A stretch of 53,987 nucleotides of DNA from Erythrobacter sp. (GCA_009993605.1 JAACTB010000010.1:1-53987); one strand, 5' to 3'; numbered from the stretch's first letter, positions 1-13,543 are shown. A program made the numbers and translations. Notes: generated from the sequence alone by a model not told the origin.

Positions 1-2087
<2,087 letters not shown>

Positions 2088-2309
2088 TTATTCCCTACCG
2101 GGTGAACCCGTAACTCTGCGCTGAGAGGCGCGAATGCTAAATGCTTTGCGAAGGTGGAGCGCGGCAACGACTGCGGCGAGACCCGCCAAAGCGAAATCGA
2201 ACCAGTTAGGATCGCGCCGAAGAAAGGAGCTCTGAACTGCCAGCGCTGCCATTACGACGCAGAGCAGCAGGTGTAACTTCCAGTCTGCGGTTTCCGTCTC
2301 TCGCTCCAT
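2088..2309 (-). CDS. Small two-helix membrane protein between rpoB and rpoC
   Basis: A 73-codon ORF fills the space between rpoB and rpoC. Its ATG lies 12 bases after the rpoB stop, preceded by a GAGAAG ribosome-binding site, and its stop is 3 bases before the rpoC start codon. The product has a charged N-terminus, a hydrophobic stretch at about residues 12-28, a short RRDPNWFD linker, a second hydrophobic stretch at about 37-52, and a basic tail (RKAFSIRASQRR). That is the pattern of a small inner-membrane hairpin with positively charged ends. I do not recognise the family. The tight spacing and membrane pattern make a real gene more likely than a spacer ORF, but no function can be assigned. 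Confidence 0.6.
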   Translation of the reverse strand: MERETETADWKLHLLLCVVMAALAVQSSFLRRDPNWFDFALAGLAAVVAALHLRKAFSIRASQRRVTGSPGRE

Positions 2310-2321
2310 ATCTTCTCGCCG

Positions 2322-6515
<4,194 letters not shown>

Positions 6516-6888
6516 AAGGGTGCTCTCGCCTTTTCCTAGCAGTGCCGGACCTCGCCGCGATGGGAGGCCGCAAGTTCAACTCTCGCGCTGAAGATCCATG
6601 CCGACGCGAACAGGCCGCAGCGAATCGCCGACCGGCCCCAAAATGTGGATGACCTTCGGCAGCTGCAGCTCTTCTATCAAGCGTCGCGATATGGAAACGC
6701 CGCTTCCATCCTGGTGCCGATTCCCGCGCATGAATCGGAACTCGCTCGAAGCGTGCGGTTGGCGCAGCATATAGGGGTCGAGGCGCTGGCGGTCAACCGC
6801 AAGCAGGCGGCACGCCTTGCTGTCTAACCGCGTCGGCCTGCCGATCCGCCCGAACGCCGGCCTACGATCCTACCCTTCCCGCGCAGAA

Positions 6889-6905
6889 TTATCGTTTTTC
6901 GATAA
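6889..6905. promoter_or_regulatory. Inverted repeat, candidate operator copy 1
   Basis: Perfect 17-base inverted repeat TTATCGTTTTTCGATAA. Its core TATCG-N5-CGATA is repeated 45 bases downstream. Position upstream of the presumed -35 and the linked XRE-type gene suggest a regulator-binding site. That the XRE protein at 7556 binds it is inference. Confidence 0.55.
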
Positions 6906-6914
6906 ATCCGCTTG

Positions 6915-6944
6915 TTGTGTTTGGCTTCGGCATATATCGATAAT
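6915..6944 (+). promoter_or_regulatory. Candidate sigma-70 promoter of the DUF2975/XRE pair
   Basis: TTGTGT (6915-6920), an 18-base spacer, and GATAAT (6939-6944). The -10 lies inside the second palindrome, so a protein bound there would block RNA polymerase. Assigned by eye only. Confidence 0.4.
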
Positions 6945-6950
6945 CGATAT
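6934..6950. promoter_or_regulatory. Inverted repeat, candidate operator copy 2
   Basis: Perfect 17-base palindrome ATATCGATAATCGATAT with the same TATCG-N5-CGATA core and spacing as the copy at 6889-6905. It overlaps the presumed -10 and ends 66 bases before the DUF2975 start codon, which fits an autoregulatory operator for the linked HTH protein. Confidence 0.6.
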
Positions 6951-7016
6951 GGAAGTGCAAAGCGGACTGCCAGATCGCCGCGCCCTTCCGCTGTCTCAGA
7001 CAAAGGAGTTCCCATC

Positions 7017-7556
7017 ATGACCGAGCGAACCAAAGACACTCTGCTGCGCTTCGGCAAAGGCTTTGCAAAGGGGTTGCAATGGCTATCCGCGCTGGGTGCG
7101 GGCATTGCCCTCATCGCCGTCCCCGTCATCCTGCTGCTCGGAGAGGACCTTTCGTCTGGGCCCGGCGATGTTGGAAGCGCGTCCGTGGTCGGATCGCATC
7201 CCTATCCCGCCGCGGCCATACTCCTGCTGATGGCGGCGGGGCTCGCTCTCATGTTCCTGTTCTTCGGCAGGCTGCGTTCGATCGTCGCGAGCACCCAAAC
7301 GGGCGATCCCTTCATTCCCGAAAACGCGGCGCGCCTCGAAGCGATGGCGTGGCTGCTGTTGGGTTGGGAGGTCTTGAACGTCCTGATCGGACTGGCGCGA
7401 CTCTATCTCGCCAATCTCACCAGCGGCACGGAGAACAGCCTGAACTGGAGCCTCTACGATCTCGACGGCCTGTTCATCGTTCTCGTCCTCTTTATTCTGG
7501 CCCGCATATTCCGCCACGGCGCAGCGATGCGCGAAGACCTCGAAGGAACCGTCTGA
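7017..7556 (+). CDS. DUF2975-type membrane protein
   Basis: A 179-residue integral membrane protein with about four hydrophobic segments, near residues 21-40, 62-82, 105-125 and 145-160. A QTGDPFIPENAARLEAMAW motif follows the second segment, as in DUF2975 proteins. The family is typically encoded directly beside a small Cro/CI-type regulator, exactly as here: the stop codon overlaps the next start in TGATG. The start is fixed by AAAGGAG at 7002-7008; an in-frame extension from 6912 runs through the promoter palindrome and is unlikely. Function of the family is unknown; a role in sensing or modulating its partner regulator is inference. Confidence 0.82.
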   Translation: MTERTKDTLLRFGKGFAKGLQWLSALGAGIALIAVPVILLLGEDLSSGPGDVGSASVVGSHPYPAAAILLLMAAGLALMFLFFGRLRSIVASTQTGDPFIPENAARLEAMAWLLLGWEVLNVLIGLARLYLANLTSGTENSLNWSLYDLDGLFIVLVLFILARIFRHGAAMREDLEGTV

Positions 7557-7792
7557 TGGCCGCCGACGATGGCGCGGCGATCGTCGTCAAGCTCGACGAC
7601 CTGCTCCATGCACGCCACATGACCTTGACCGAATTGGCGGAGCGGATTGGTCTCACGCTTGCGAACCTGTCGATCCTCAAGACCGGTAAGGCGCGGGCAA
7701 TCCGCTTCTCCACCCTTCAGGCGATCTGCCGCGAGCTCGACTGCCAGCCGGGAGACCTTTTGGCTTATGAAGACGCTGGTCGTTCGCCGTAA
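7556..7792 (+). CDS. Small XRE/Cro-CI family transcriptional regulator
   Basis: A 78-residue single-domain helix-turn-helix protein of the YozG-like type. It contains MTLTELAERIGLTLANLSILK as the HTH and ends with the common LDCQPGDLLAYE motif. Its ATG overlaps the stop of the DUF2975 gene, so the two are translationally coupled. The pair is preceded by two copies of a TATCG-N5-CGATA palindrome that would suit autorepression by a dimer of this protein. DNA binding is well supported by family; the identity of the operator is inferred. Confidence 0.85.
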   Translation: MAADDGAAIVVKLDDLLHARHMTLTELAERIGLTLANLSILKTGKARAIRFSTLQAICRELDCQPGDLLAYEDAGRSP

Positions 7793-7951
7793 AAAATCGG
7801 ACCGGCGAAGGTCGCTGCGGCTTGGTGGACAAAATTTCGTAGCCGACGATAAAATTCCGCTTGGCAGCGGTTTCAAATAAGGCGATAATGTGACGGCCAA
7901 ATCGCGACGTGCCAATTTCGACGCGTCCTAACCGGCAAAGGATATTTACCC

Positions 7952-8197
7952 ATGAAGAAGCTCGCTCTTATCGCTCTCCCGCTCGCCTTCGGCCTCGTCG
8001 CTTGCGACAACGCCGCGGAAGACACCGTCGCCGAGCCGGTTGCGACCGAAACGATGACCACCGAAACCATGACCACCGAGCCGATGGCCGCCGAAACCCC
8101 GATGGCCGGTGAAACCCCGATGGCCGAAGACGGCGCGATGATGGAAGACGGCGCGATGGAAACGCCGGCTCCGGACGCCACCGAAACCCCGATGTAA
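7952..8197 (+). CDS. Small Met/Thr/Pro-rich lipoprotein, copy 1
   Basis: An 81-residue protein with a lipoprotein signal peptide (MKKLALIALPLAFGLVAC; lipobox LVAC with Cys18). After the lipidated cysteine it is low-complexity and acidic, built from short ETM, ETPM and EDGAM units, with a methionine every four to six residues. It ends METPAPDATETPM, nearly identical to the end of the neighbour at 8373-8630. The ATG is preceded by AAAGGA. I know no function. Methionine-rich acidic tails can bind copper or scavenge oxidants, but nothing here proves that. Confidence 0.8.
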   Translation: MKKLALIALPLAFGLVACDNAAEDTVAEPVATETMTTETMTTEPMAAETPMAGETPMAEDGAMMEDGAMETPAPDATETPM

Positions 8198-8240
8198 TGG
8201 ATTTCGGGCGGAGACCTCTCCGCCCGATCCTTTCGGCAAG

Positions 8241-8273
8241 AAGGGCCCCGCCATCGTGGTTGGGGCCCTTTTT
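8241..8273 (+). terminator. Rho-independent terminator
   Basis: AAGGGCCCC and GGGGCCCTT form a 9-bp stem around a 12-base loop, followed by a T run. It closes the transcript of the lipoprotein at 7952-8197. Confidence 0.85.
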
Positions 8274-8372
8274 CGTGCGCCAGCCTCGCTGGCGCCCCGT
8301 TCCGACAATCTCGGAACCATCCACGAATATGGCGATTTCATGGCATAGACCTGTGCTGTTACGGAGATCACC

Positions 8373-8630
8373 ATGAAGAAGCTTGCCCTTGTCGCCGCCC
8401 TGCCCGTCGCCCTTTCGCTCGCCGCCTGCGGCGGATCCGCGGACGAAGTCGACGGCACCGATACCACCTCGATGGAGCCTGCCGCGGTCGAGCCGATGGA
8501 TCAGGGCATGACCGAAACCCCGATGGCCGACGATACTATGAGCCAGGATGGCACCATGACCGAAGACACCATGGCCGCCGACCCGATGATGGAAACGCCG
8601 GTTCCGGACGCCACCGAAACGCCGATGTAA
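8373..8630 (+). CDS. Small Met/Thr/Pro-rich lipoprotein, copy 2
   Basis: An 85-residue paralogue of the protein at 7952-8197. It has the same MKKLAL signal peptide start, a lipobox LAAC with Cys19, then an acidic tail with repeated TETPM, DDTM and EDTM units, ending METPVPDATETPM. The last 39 bases of the two genes differ at only a few positions (8159-8197 and 8592-8630). The ATG follows a GGAG ribosome-binding site. Its own terminator follows, so the two copies appear to be separate transcription units. Function unknown. Confidence 0.8.
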   Translation: MKKLALVAALPVALSLAACGGSADEVDGTDTTSMEPAAVEPMDQGMTETPMADDTMSQDGTMTEDTMAADPMMETPVPDATETPM

Positions 8631-8697
8631 TCGGCGACACCTCTTTTCGCGGCGTGCGGGTCTCAGGCTTTCGCTTGACTCGGACGCCCCTGACGCT

Positions 8698-8728
8698 AAA
8701 GGCCCGCCCACGAATGGCGGGCCTTTTC
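8698..8728 (+). terminator. Rho-independent terminator
   Basis: AAAGGCCCGCC and GGCGGGCCTTT form a perfect 11-bp stem with loop CACGAAT, followed by T residues. It separates the lipoprotein gene from the rplJ leader. Confidence 0.85.
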
Positions 8729-8770
8729 GTTTTCGCGAACGGGCATCCGGCATTCAGCCGTCCGAGACAG

Positions 8771-9038
8771 TTGGTGACCGGGATTTGCCGGTCTTAATTT
8801 CCAGCCTAGACGGGGAAACGAGATGTATTCGGCCCTGCCCGCGTGCAAGGCCGTCCGGCGTGTATCGCTCCAGAAGTCGATGCGCCCTCCTTCCCCATCA
8901 CTGGACAGGTCCGTGCCGATCAGCGGCATGGATCAATTTGAGTCGGCCGTGCGGGAGCCATCCCGAGCGGCCATAGTGCCAACCGCATGGCCAGCCCATA
9001 AGGCCTGGCATGTGGCGCACATTGTGAAGGAGTATGGC
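8771..9038 (+). promoter_or_regulatory. Promoter and long leader of rplJ-rplL
   Basis: About 270 untranslated bases lie between the preceding terminator and rplJ. A possible promoter is TTGGTG (8771-8776) with CTTAAT (8793-8798). The spacer contains the inverted repeat GACCGG-N6-CCGGTC (8776-8793). Long structured leaders before rplJ are common because the L10-L12 complex binds its own mRNA. I could not fold this one, so its identity as an L10 leader is inference from position. The frame of rplJ stays open back to 8823, but the strong ribosome-binding site sits just before 9039. Confidence 0.45.
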
Positions 9039-9554
9039 ATGGATCGTTCGCAGAAAGCCGATTCGGTCGCCCAGCTCAACGCAGTCTTCGCCGAGGCGGG
9101 CGTGGTGGTCGTCACCCGCAACCTCGGTCTCACGGTGGCCCAGTCCACCGAACTGAGGCAGAAGATGCGGGATGCCGGCGCGACCTACAAGGTTGCGAAG
9201 AATCGCCTCGCCAAACTCGCCCTGAAGGACACCGATTACACCGGTATCGACGAATATCTGAGCGGGCCTACCGCGCTCGCCTATTCGACCGATCCGGTTG
9301 CGGCCGCGAAGGTCGCGGTGGACTTCGCCAAGACCAACGACAAGCTTGAAATCGTCGGTGGTTCCATGGGGGCGAGCGTGCTCGACGAAGCAGGGGTCAA
9401 GGCACTCGCCTCGATGCCGTCGCTCGACGAGCTGCGTGGCACGATCGTGGGTCTCGTCAATGCGCCGGCGACGAAGGTCGTCCGCACGATCAAGGAACCC
9501 GTATCGATGCTCGCACGCGTCTTCGGTGCCTATGGCGCCAAGGAAGCGGCGTAA
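9039..9554 (+). CDS. rplJ: Ribosomal protein L10
   Basis: A 171-residue L10, the stalk base that anchors L7/L12 dimers and autoregulates the operon. It has the family opening MDRSQKADSVAQLNAVF, the central YKVAKNRLAKLAL rRNA-binding segment, and a C-terminal helix (TIKEPVSMLARVFGAYG) that carries L12. The start is fixed by GAAGGAG at 9026-9032; an ATG at 9034 is out of frame. rplL follows after 69 bases. Confidence 0.97.
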   Translation: MDRSQKADSVAQLNAVFAEAGVVVVTRNLGLTVAQSTELRQKMRDAGATYKVAKNRLAKLALKDTDYTGIDEYLSGPTALAYSTDPVAAAKVAVDFAKTNDKLEIVGGSMGASVLDEAGVKALASMPSLDELRGTIVGLVNAPATKVVRTIKEPVSMLARVFGAYGAKEAA

Positions 9555-9623
9555 GCGATTTTCCGCAGAAGCAACTATTCTCGGGACGCGTTTGTCCCAG
9601 CTGAAATTTTGGAGTGAAACATC

Positions 9624-9998
9624 ATGGCCGATATCGCCAAGCTTGTCGAAGAACTGAGCAAACTGACCGTCATGGAAGCCGCCGAGCTTGCCAAGGCGCT
9701 GGAAGAAGAGTGGGGCGTTAGCGCCGCCGCTGCCGTTGCCGTTGCGGGTCCTGCCGCCGGTGGCGATGCCCCCGCAGCCGAAGAAAAGGACGAATTCGAC
9801 GTCGTCCTGACCGGCGACGGTGGCAAGAAGATCCAGGTCATCAAGGAAGTCCGCGCCATTACCGGTCTGGGCCTGGGCGAAGCCAAGGCGCTCGTCGAAG
9901 GCGCGCCGAAGCCGATCAAGGAAGGCGTCAACAAGGCGGAAGCCGAAGAAATCAAGGGCAAGATCGAAGCCGCTGGCGGCACGGTCGAACTCAAGTAA
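9624..9998 (+). CDS. rplL: Ribosomal protein L7/L12
   Basis: A 124-residue stalk protein that recruits translation GTPases. The N-terminal dimerisation helices (about residues 1-35) are followed by an Ala/Gly-rich hinge near residues 36-52 and the conserved C-terminal domain (EKDEFDVVL through [17 protein letters not shown] to VELK). Ribosome-binding site GGAG precedes the ATG. A rho-independent terminator lies 27 bases after the stop, so rplJL ends here and does not run into rpoBC. Confidence 0.98.
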   Translation: MADIAKLVEELSKLTVMEAAELAKALEEEWGVSAAAAVAVAGPAAGGDAPAAEEKDEFDVVLTGDGGKKIQVIKEVRAITGLGLGEAKALVEGAPKPIKEGVNKAEAEEIKGKIEAAGGTVELK

Positions 9999-10024
9999 TC
10001 TTCGGATCGCTTTTGCGAGACAGG

Positions 10025-10055
10025 AAAGGGCGGTGCCGCGAGGCGCCGCCCTTTT
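10025..10055 (+). terminator. Rho-independent terminator of rplJ-rplL
   Basis: AAAGGGCGGTGCC and GGCGCCGCCCTTT pair around loop GCGA with one G-U, followed by T. The hairpin is almost the same sequence as the one at 21178-21207. Confidence 0.9.
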
Positions 10056-10103
10056 CGTTTGTCCGCTATCGGCCGAGCGCGCCCGAACCTATGTCGGACG
10101 CAA

Positions 10104-10135
10104 CAAAAAAGGCGCCGCCCCAGGGGCAGCGCCTC
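10104..10135 (-). terminator. Rho-independent terminator of the entericidin-like gene
   Basis: Read on the minus strand, GGCGCTGCCCC and GGGGCGGCGCC form an 11-bp stem with one weak pair and a single-base loop region, followed by TTTTTT. It lies about 30 bases after the stop at 10164. Confidence 0.8.
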
Positions 10136-10163
10136 TTCTAGAAAGCTTTCGCTTCGTGTCGGC

Positions 10164-10298
10164 TCAGCAGTTGCCTTCGACGCCGTCGACGCAATCGCCA
10201 ACCGATTCCACGTCGGCCGCGGCACCGCGCACGGTGTTGCAGGCGGACAGCAGGACGATCGAGCTGCCGAGGGCGAGCATGGTAACGAATTTCTTCAT
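10164..10298 (-). CDS. Entericidin-like small lipoprotein
   Basis: A 44-residue protein with a lipoprotein signal (MKKFVTMLALGSSIVLLSAC, Cys20), then NTVRGAAADVESVGDCV. The NTVRGxGxDVExxG pattern is typical of entericidin A/B-type lipoproteins. Unlike the short E. coli forms, the tail has two further cysteines (CVDGVEGNC) that could pair in the periplasm. The start is chosen for its GGAG ribosome-binding site; an in-frame extension to 10346 adds a non-signal leader. Family membership rests on the short motif. Confidence 0.75.
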   Translation of the reverse strand: MKKFVTMLALGSSIVLLSACNTVRGAAADVESVGDCVDGVEGNC

Positions 10299-10399
10299 GG
10301 CGTTTCTCCGGTTCTGAACCCGACGCGCGGTCGAGCGCGCATCCATTGGGTAAGAACCTCTGACGCTTCAAAGCGTTCCGCCGGATCAAATTCGCCGCG

Positions 10400-10936
10400 T
10401 CACATCCGCCAGTTCAATCGCACGCCCATCATGTCGATCCCGGGGTTCTGCTCGCGGTTGAACAGGCGCGCATTGCTGATGTGGACCCAGCTCGCCTCTA
10501 TCGAGACGCGTTCCGAGACATTCGTCCCGATCGCAATCTCGGGCTCGAACAGCACGCGGCTGCCGAGATCGGTGCGGATGCGGGTTTCGGGGTCGACGCG
10601 TATTTCCGGCGCGTTGTGCAGCGCCAGACCCACGCCGGGGCGGATATAGACCGGCCCCGCATCGATCTTCCAGGAGAGCCCGGCGGCCACGAAATCGGTG
10701 CCGCCTTCTTCGCTGTTGAGCGATCCGAAGACATGCGCGGACGGTCTACCGATGACGCGAAGCGCCTCGATCGGATCGCTGCGCACGCCGATCTGCCCGT
10801 CCGCTCCGCCTTCACCGGTGTCGAAGGTGAACGGCGTGTCGACTGCGTGGGCGTAGACTCCGCCGAAGACTTCGCCTGCCTGGGCGGGAACGGCAAAACC
10901 GGTCGCGAGAGCGGCGGCGAGGAAGGAAAGGCGCAT
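10400..10936 (-). CDS. Acyloxyacyl hydrolase, PagL-like lipid A 3-O-deacylase
   Basis: A 178-residue outer-membrane beta-barrel enzyme predicted to remove an acyl chain from lipid A. It has a signal peptide (MRLSFLAAALATGFAVPAQA), alternating hydrophobic strands, and a C-terminal aromatic strand ending LNWRM. The PagL catalytic His-x-Ser is seen as HISNA near residue 153. The third catalytic residue in PagL is a Glu in an NxGIE-type turn; here the matching turn reads NPGID, so Asp or the nearby Glu would have to serve. An upstream in-frame start at about 10981 is possible but would disrupt the signal peptide. It is divergent from the MATE gene. Confidence 0.72.
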   Translation of the reverse strand: MRLSFLAAALATGFAVPAQAGEVFGGVYAHAVDTPFTFDTGEGGADGQIGVRSDPIEALRVIGRPSAHVFGSLNSEEGGTDFVAAGLSWKIDAGPVYIRPGVGLALHNAPEIRVDPETRIRTDLGSRVLFEPEIAIGTNVSERVSIEASWVHISNARLFNREQNPGIDMMGVRLNWRM

Positions 10937-11083
10937 GATGCTGGGGACCCTGTACTGGAACGGGGTGTGCCTCTGCTGCATCGCATCTTTCCCGAAGCTG
11001 AAGCGCGCATCCGCTGGCGATTGCCTTGATCGCGGCCCGTCCCTATCCGGTGCGGCTGTCCTGACCGGGCGGCACGCACTGTC

Positions 11084-12496
11084 ATGGATACCAATCCGAC
11101 CTCCTCGCCCCTGCCCCCCGAAGTTCTCGGCGGCAGAGATGGCTGGCGCGGCGAATTCGCCGCCACGCTGCGGCTGAGCTGGCCGCTGGCGGCGGCGAAC
11201 CTGTTGCAGATGCTGACCTATGCGGTCGACGTGATCTTCATCGCGCGGCTGGGCGAGGCGCAATTGGCCGCCTCCGCCCTCGCGGTGGCGCTGTTCGGGC
11301 TGGTCCTGTGGGCGATGAGCGGGCTGACTGGCGCGGTGGCTCCGGTGATCGCCGCCGATTTGGGCGCGCGCGCACCCGCCCTCCGGCCCGTTCGGCGCGG
11401 CATCCGCATGGCGCTGTGGCTGGCGGTGATGAGCGGGGCGCTCGGCATGGGGCTATGCCTGCTGCTCGGCCCGCTGATGCGCGCGACCGGGCAGGACGCG
11501 GCGATCATCGGCCTCGCGAGCGAATACAACTTGGTCATCATCTGGTCTCTGGTCCCGATGCTGTTCAACAATGTCCTGCGCAGCTTCGTCTCCGCGCTCG
11601 ACCGCCCGATCGTCGCGACCCTGATCACGGCTGCGGGCATCGGAGTGAACGCGCTCGCCAATTATGCCTTCATCTTCGGCAATTTCGGGATGCCCGAACT
11701 CGGTCTCAAAGGCGCGGGCGTCGCGACCATCATCACCGCGCTGGTGACGCTGGCAGCTTATATCCTCGTCATCCGCCTCGACCCGCGCCTTCAGCGCTAT
11801 CGCATCTTCGGGCGCTGGTGGGCACCGGACTGGGCAAGGCTCGGGCAGATCGTTCGGATCGGTACGCCGATCGCGCTGACGATCACGGCCGAGGCGGGCA
11901 TTTTCGGTGCCGCAGCCTTCCTGATGGGCAATATCGGCACCGCGCAGCTCGCCGCGCACACGGTCGCGCTCCAGATCGCAGCGCTCGCCTTTCAGGTGCC
12001 GTTCGGCGTGGGTCAGGCGGCGACCATCCGGGTGGGCTATTTCTACGGCGCGCGCGATCCGGAAGGGATGAAGCGCGCCGGTTGGGCCGCGATCGCGATC
12101 GGAACGGGGTTCATGGGGCTCACCGCGCTCGCGATGATCGTCGCGCCGCGATATCTGCTCGCGATCTATGTCGATCCGTGGGATCCGGCCAATGCGGTGC
12201 TGATCGGCTATGCGCTGACCTACATCGTGATCGCCGCAGCCTTCCAGCTGTTCGATGGGATGCAGGCGGTGGCCGCAGGTGCGCTGCGCGGGCTTCAGGA
12301 CACGCGCGTGCCGATGTGGATCGCGGCCTTCGCCTATTGGGTGCCGGGGATCGGCACCTCTCTCGTGCTCGGCTTCCTGACGCCGCTCGAAGGCGTGGGC
12401 GTGTGGATCGGCCTTGCTACCGGGCTGACCGTGGCCGCCGCGCTGCTGATCTGGCGCTGGGCCGCGCGGGACCGGCTGGGTCTGACCGGTCCCTAG
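11084..12496 (+). CDS. MATE family multidrug efflux transporter
   Basis: A 470-residue inner-membrane protein with twelve predicted hydrophobic segments in two homologous halves, the size and layout of NorM/DinF-type cation-coupled exporters. The first half opens with SWPLAAANLLQMLTYAVDVIF and the second with GTPIALTITAEAGIFGAAAFL, the two related helix-1 and helix-7 signatures. It would export cationic drugs or metabolites in exchange for Na or H ions; the substrate cannot be told. The ATG lacks a strong ribosome-binding site. It converges with the MscS gene, 8 bases apart. Confidence 0.93.
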   Translation: MDTNPTSSPLPPEVLGGRDGWRGEFAATLRLSWPLAAANLLQMLTYAVDVIFIARLGEAQLAASALAVALFGLVLWAMSGLTGAVAPVIAADLGARAPALRPVRRGIRMALWLAVMSGALGMGLCLLLGPLMRATGQDAAIIGLASEYNLVIIWSLVPMLFNNVLRSFVSALDRPIVATLITAAGIGVNALANYAFIFGNFGMPELGLKGAGVATIITALVTLAAYILVIRLDPRLQRYRIFGRWWAPDWARLGQIVRIGTPIALTITAEAGIFGAAAFLMGNIGTAQLAAHTVALQIAALAFQVPFGVGQAATIRVGYFYGARDPEGMKRAGWAAIAIGTGFMGLTALAMIVAPRYLLAIYVDPWDPANAVLIGYALTYIVIAAAFQLFDGMQAVAAGALRGLQDTRVPMWIAAFAYWVPGIGTSLVLGFLTPLEGVGVWIGLATGLTVAAALLIWRWAARDRLGLTGP

Positions 12497-12504
12497 GCTG
12501 CTCC

Positions 12505-13338
12505 CTAAGCCGCTTTCGTCGTGATCTCGCGCTGCGGGAAGGGGATCGAGATGCCGACCGCATCGAAGCGCGCCTTGGCCTTCTCGGTCAGATCCCAGGT
12601 CAGGCCGAGGTAATCGCCTGTCGCGCACCAGACTCTAAGGCCGATCCCCACCGAACTGTCGTCGAGCGAAGCGACATAGGCGGCGGGCGCCGGTTCGGGC
12701 AAGACGCGCTCGTCCGCCTCGGCCAGTTTCAGCAATTCCTCGCGCGCCTGCTGCATGCTGTCTTCGTAACCGATCCCGACGATCAGCTCGAACCGGCGGG
12801 TTGGGTGACGGTTGAAATTGACGATCGGCTGGTTCCACAATTCGGAATTGGGGATCATCACGAACAAACCGTCGAACTGCTTCAACTCGGTCGTGAACAG
12901 GCCGATATCCTGGACCACTGCGGTGATGTTGCCGACCGTAATCCCCTCGCCCACGCGGAAGGGTTTCTGAATCAGGATCATCACGCCCGAGGCGACGTTC
13001 GACAGCGTCCCCTGCAAAGCCAGTCCGATCGCGAGCGCCATGCCGCCGAGCGCGGCGAGGATGCTGGTGGTCTGAACGCCGAACTGGGCGAGCACGGTGA
13101 CGAGAACGAGCGCCCAGAGCGAGTACTTGACAATATTGGCCAGGAACTGGCTGACCGTGGGATCGAGTTTCGACGAGCGAGAAAGGGCGATGCGCGCCCA
13201 GCGCGACAACAGCCCTGCGAGGAGCAGGCCGATCACCAGCACCGCGAAGGCACCGACGATCTCCATCATGTTGACTCTCAGCCACATGAAAAGCTGTTCG
13301 GGGATGGTGAGTGCGGCGATGTCCTTGTCGGTCGTCAC
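12505..13338 (-). CDS. MscS-type small-conductance mechanosensitive channel
   Basis: A 277-residue channel that releases solutes on osmotic downshock. Two transmembrane helices (about residues 20-45 and 60-85) precede the Gly/Ala-rich pore helix (ILAALGGMALAIGLALQGTLSN, shown here in part, near 90-112). The cytoplasmic beta domain follows with a VxDIGLFTTELKQFDGLFVMIPNS block. The start is GTG at 13338, preceded by AGAGG eight bases upstream; longer in-frame versions to 13533 would run through the groES promoter side and lack sense. This is the most canonical of the three MscS-type proteins in the window. Confidence 0.9.
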   Translation of the reverse strand: MTTDKDIAALTIPEQLFMWLRVNMMEIVGAFAVLVIGLLLAGLLSRWARIALSRSSKLDPTVSQFLANIVKYSLWALVLVTVLAQFGVQTTSILAALGGMALAIGLALQGTLSNVASGVMILIQKPFRVGEGITVGNITAVVQDIGLFTTELKQFDGLFVMIPNSELWNQPIVNFNRHPTRRFELIVGIGYEDSMQQAREELLKLAEADERVLPEPAPAAYVASLDDSSVGIGLRVWCATGDYLGLTWDLTEKAKARFDAVGISIPFPQREITTKAA

Positions 13339-13507
13339 GATGGCGGCCTCTTGTCTTTGAATCTCAGGGTTGCGTCCCGTTCGCGCGGCCCGATAGCGAA
13401 ACGGGCGCCATCTGGCCAGTCGCGCGGCCCCACGCCGTCCCGCGCACCGTCCGGCCATCACCTGCAACGTCCTGCCCGACATGGCGCGATTTTTGCGCTT
13501 CGGGTCG

Positions 13508-13536
13508 TTGACACCGCCTCGCCCCGTCCACATATG
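13508..13536 (+). promoter_or_regulatory. groESL promoter
   Basis: TTGACA (13508-13513), a 17-base spacer and CATATG (13531-13536). The spacer ends in a C-rich stretch (CCCCGTCCACATAT) also resembling a heat-shock sigma-32 -10 region. It lies directly upstream of the CIRCE element. Confidence 0.6.
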
Positions 13537-13543
13537 CGCGCCG

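Larger units (their letters stand above)
6516..7016. other. Intergenic region between divergent rpoB and the DUF2975 gene
   Basis: About 500 bases that must hold the rpoB promoter on the minus side and the DUF2975/XRE promoter on the plus side. Short ORFs overlap on both strands around 6576-6827 (64 codons minus, 60 codons plus), but neither has a convincing ribosome-binding site or a recognisable product. From 6880 the sequence becomes AT-rich and carries two palindromes, listed separately. I cannot place the rpoB promoter with confidence. Confidence 0.5.

Noticed and set aside
6576..6770. 64-codon minus-strand frame upstream of rpoB, and an overlapping plus-strand frame at 6645-6827
   Set aside because: Both overlap, lack ribosome-binding sites and resemble nothing I know; kept only as part of the intergenic description.
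8823..9038. N-terminal extension of rplJ by 72 codons
   Set aside because: L10 has a fixed N-terminus starting MDRSQK-like, and a strong GAAGGAG lies immediately before 9039.
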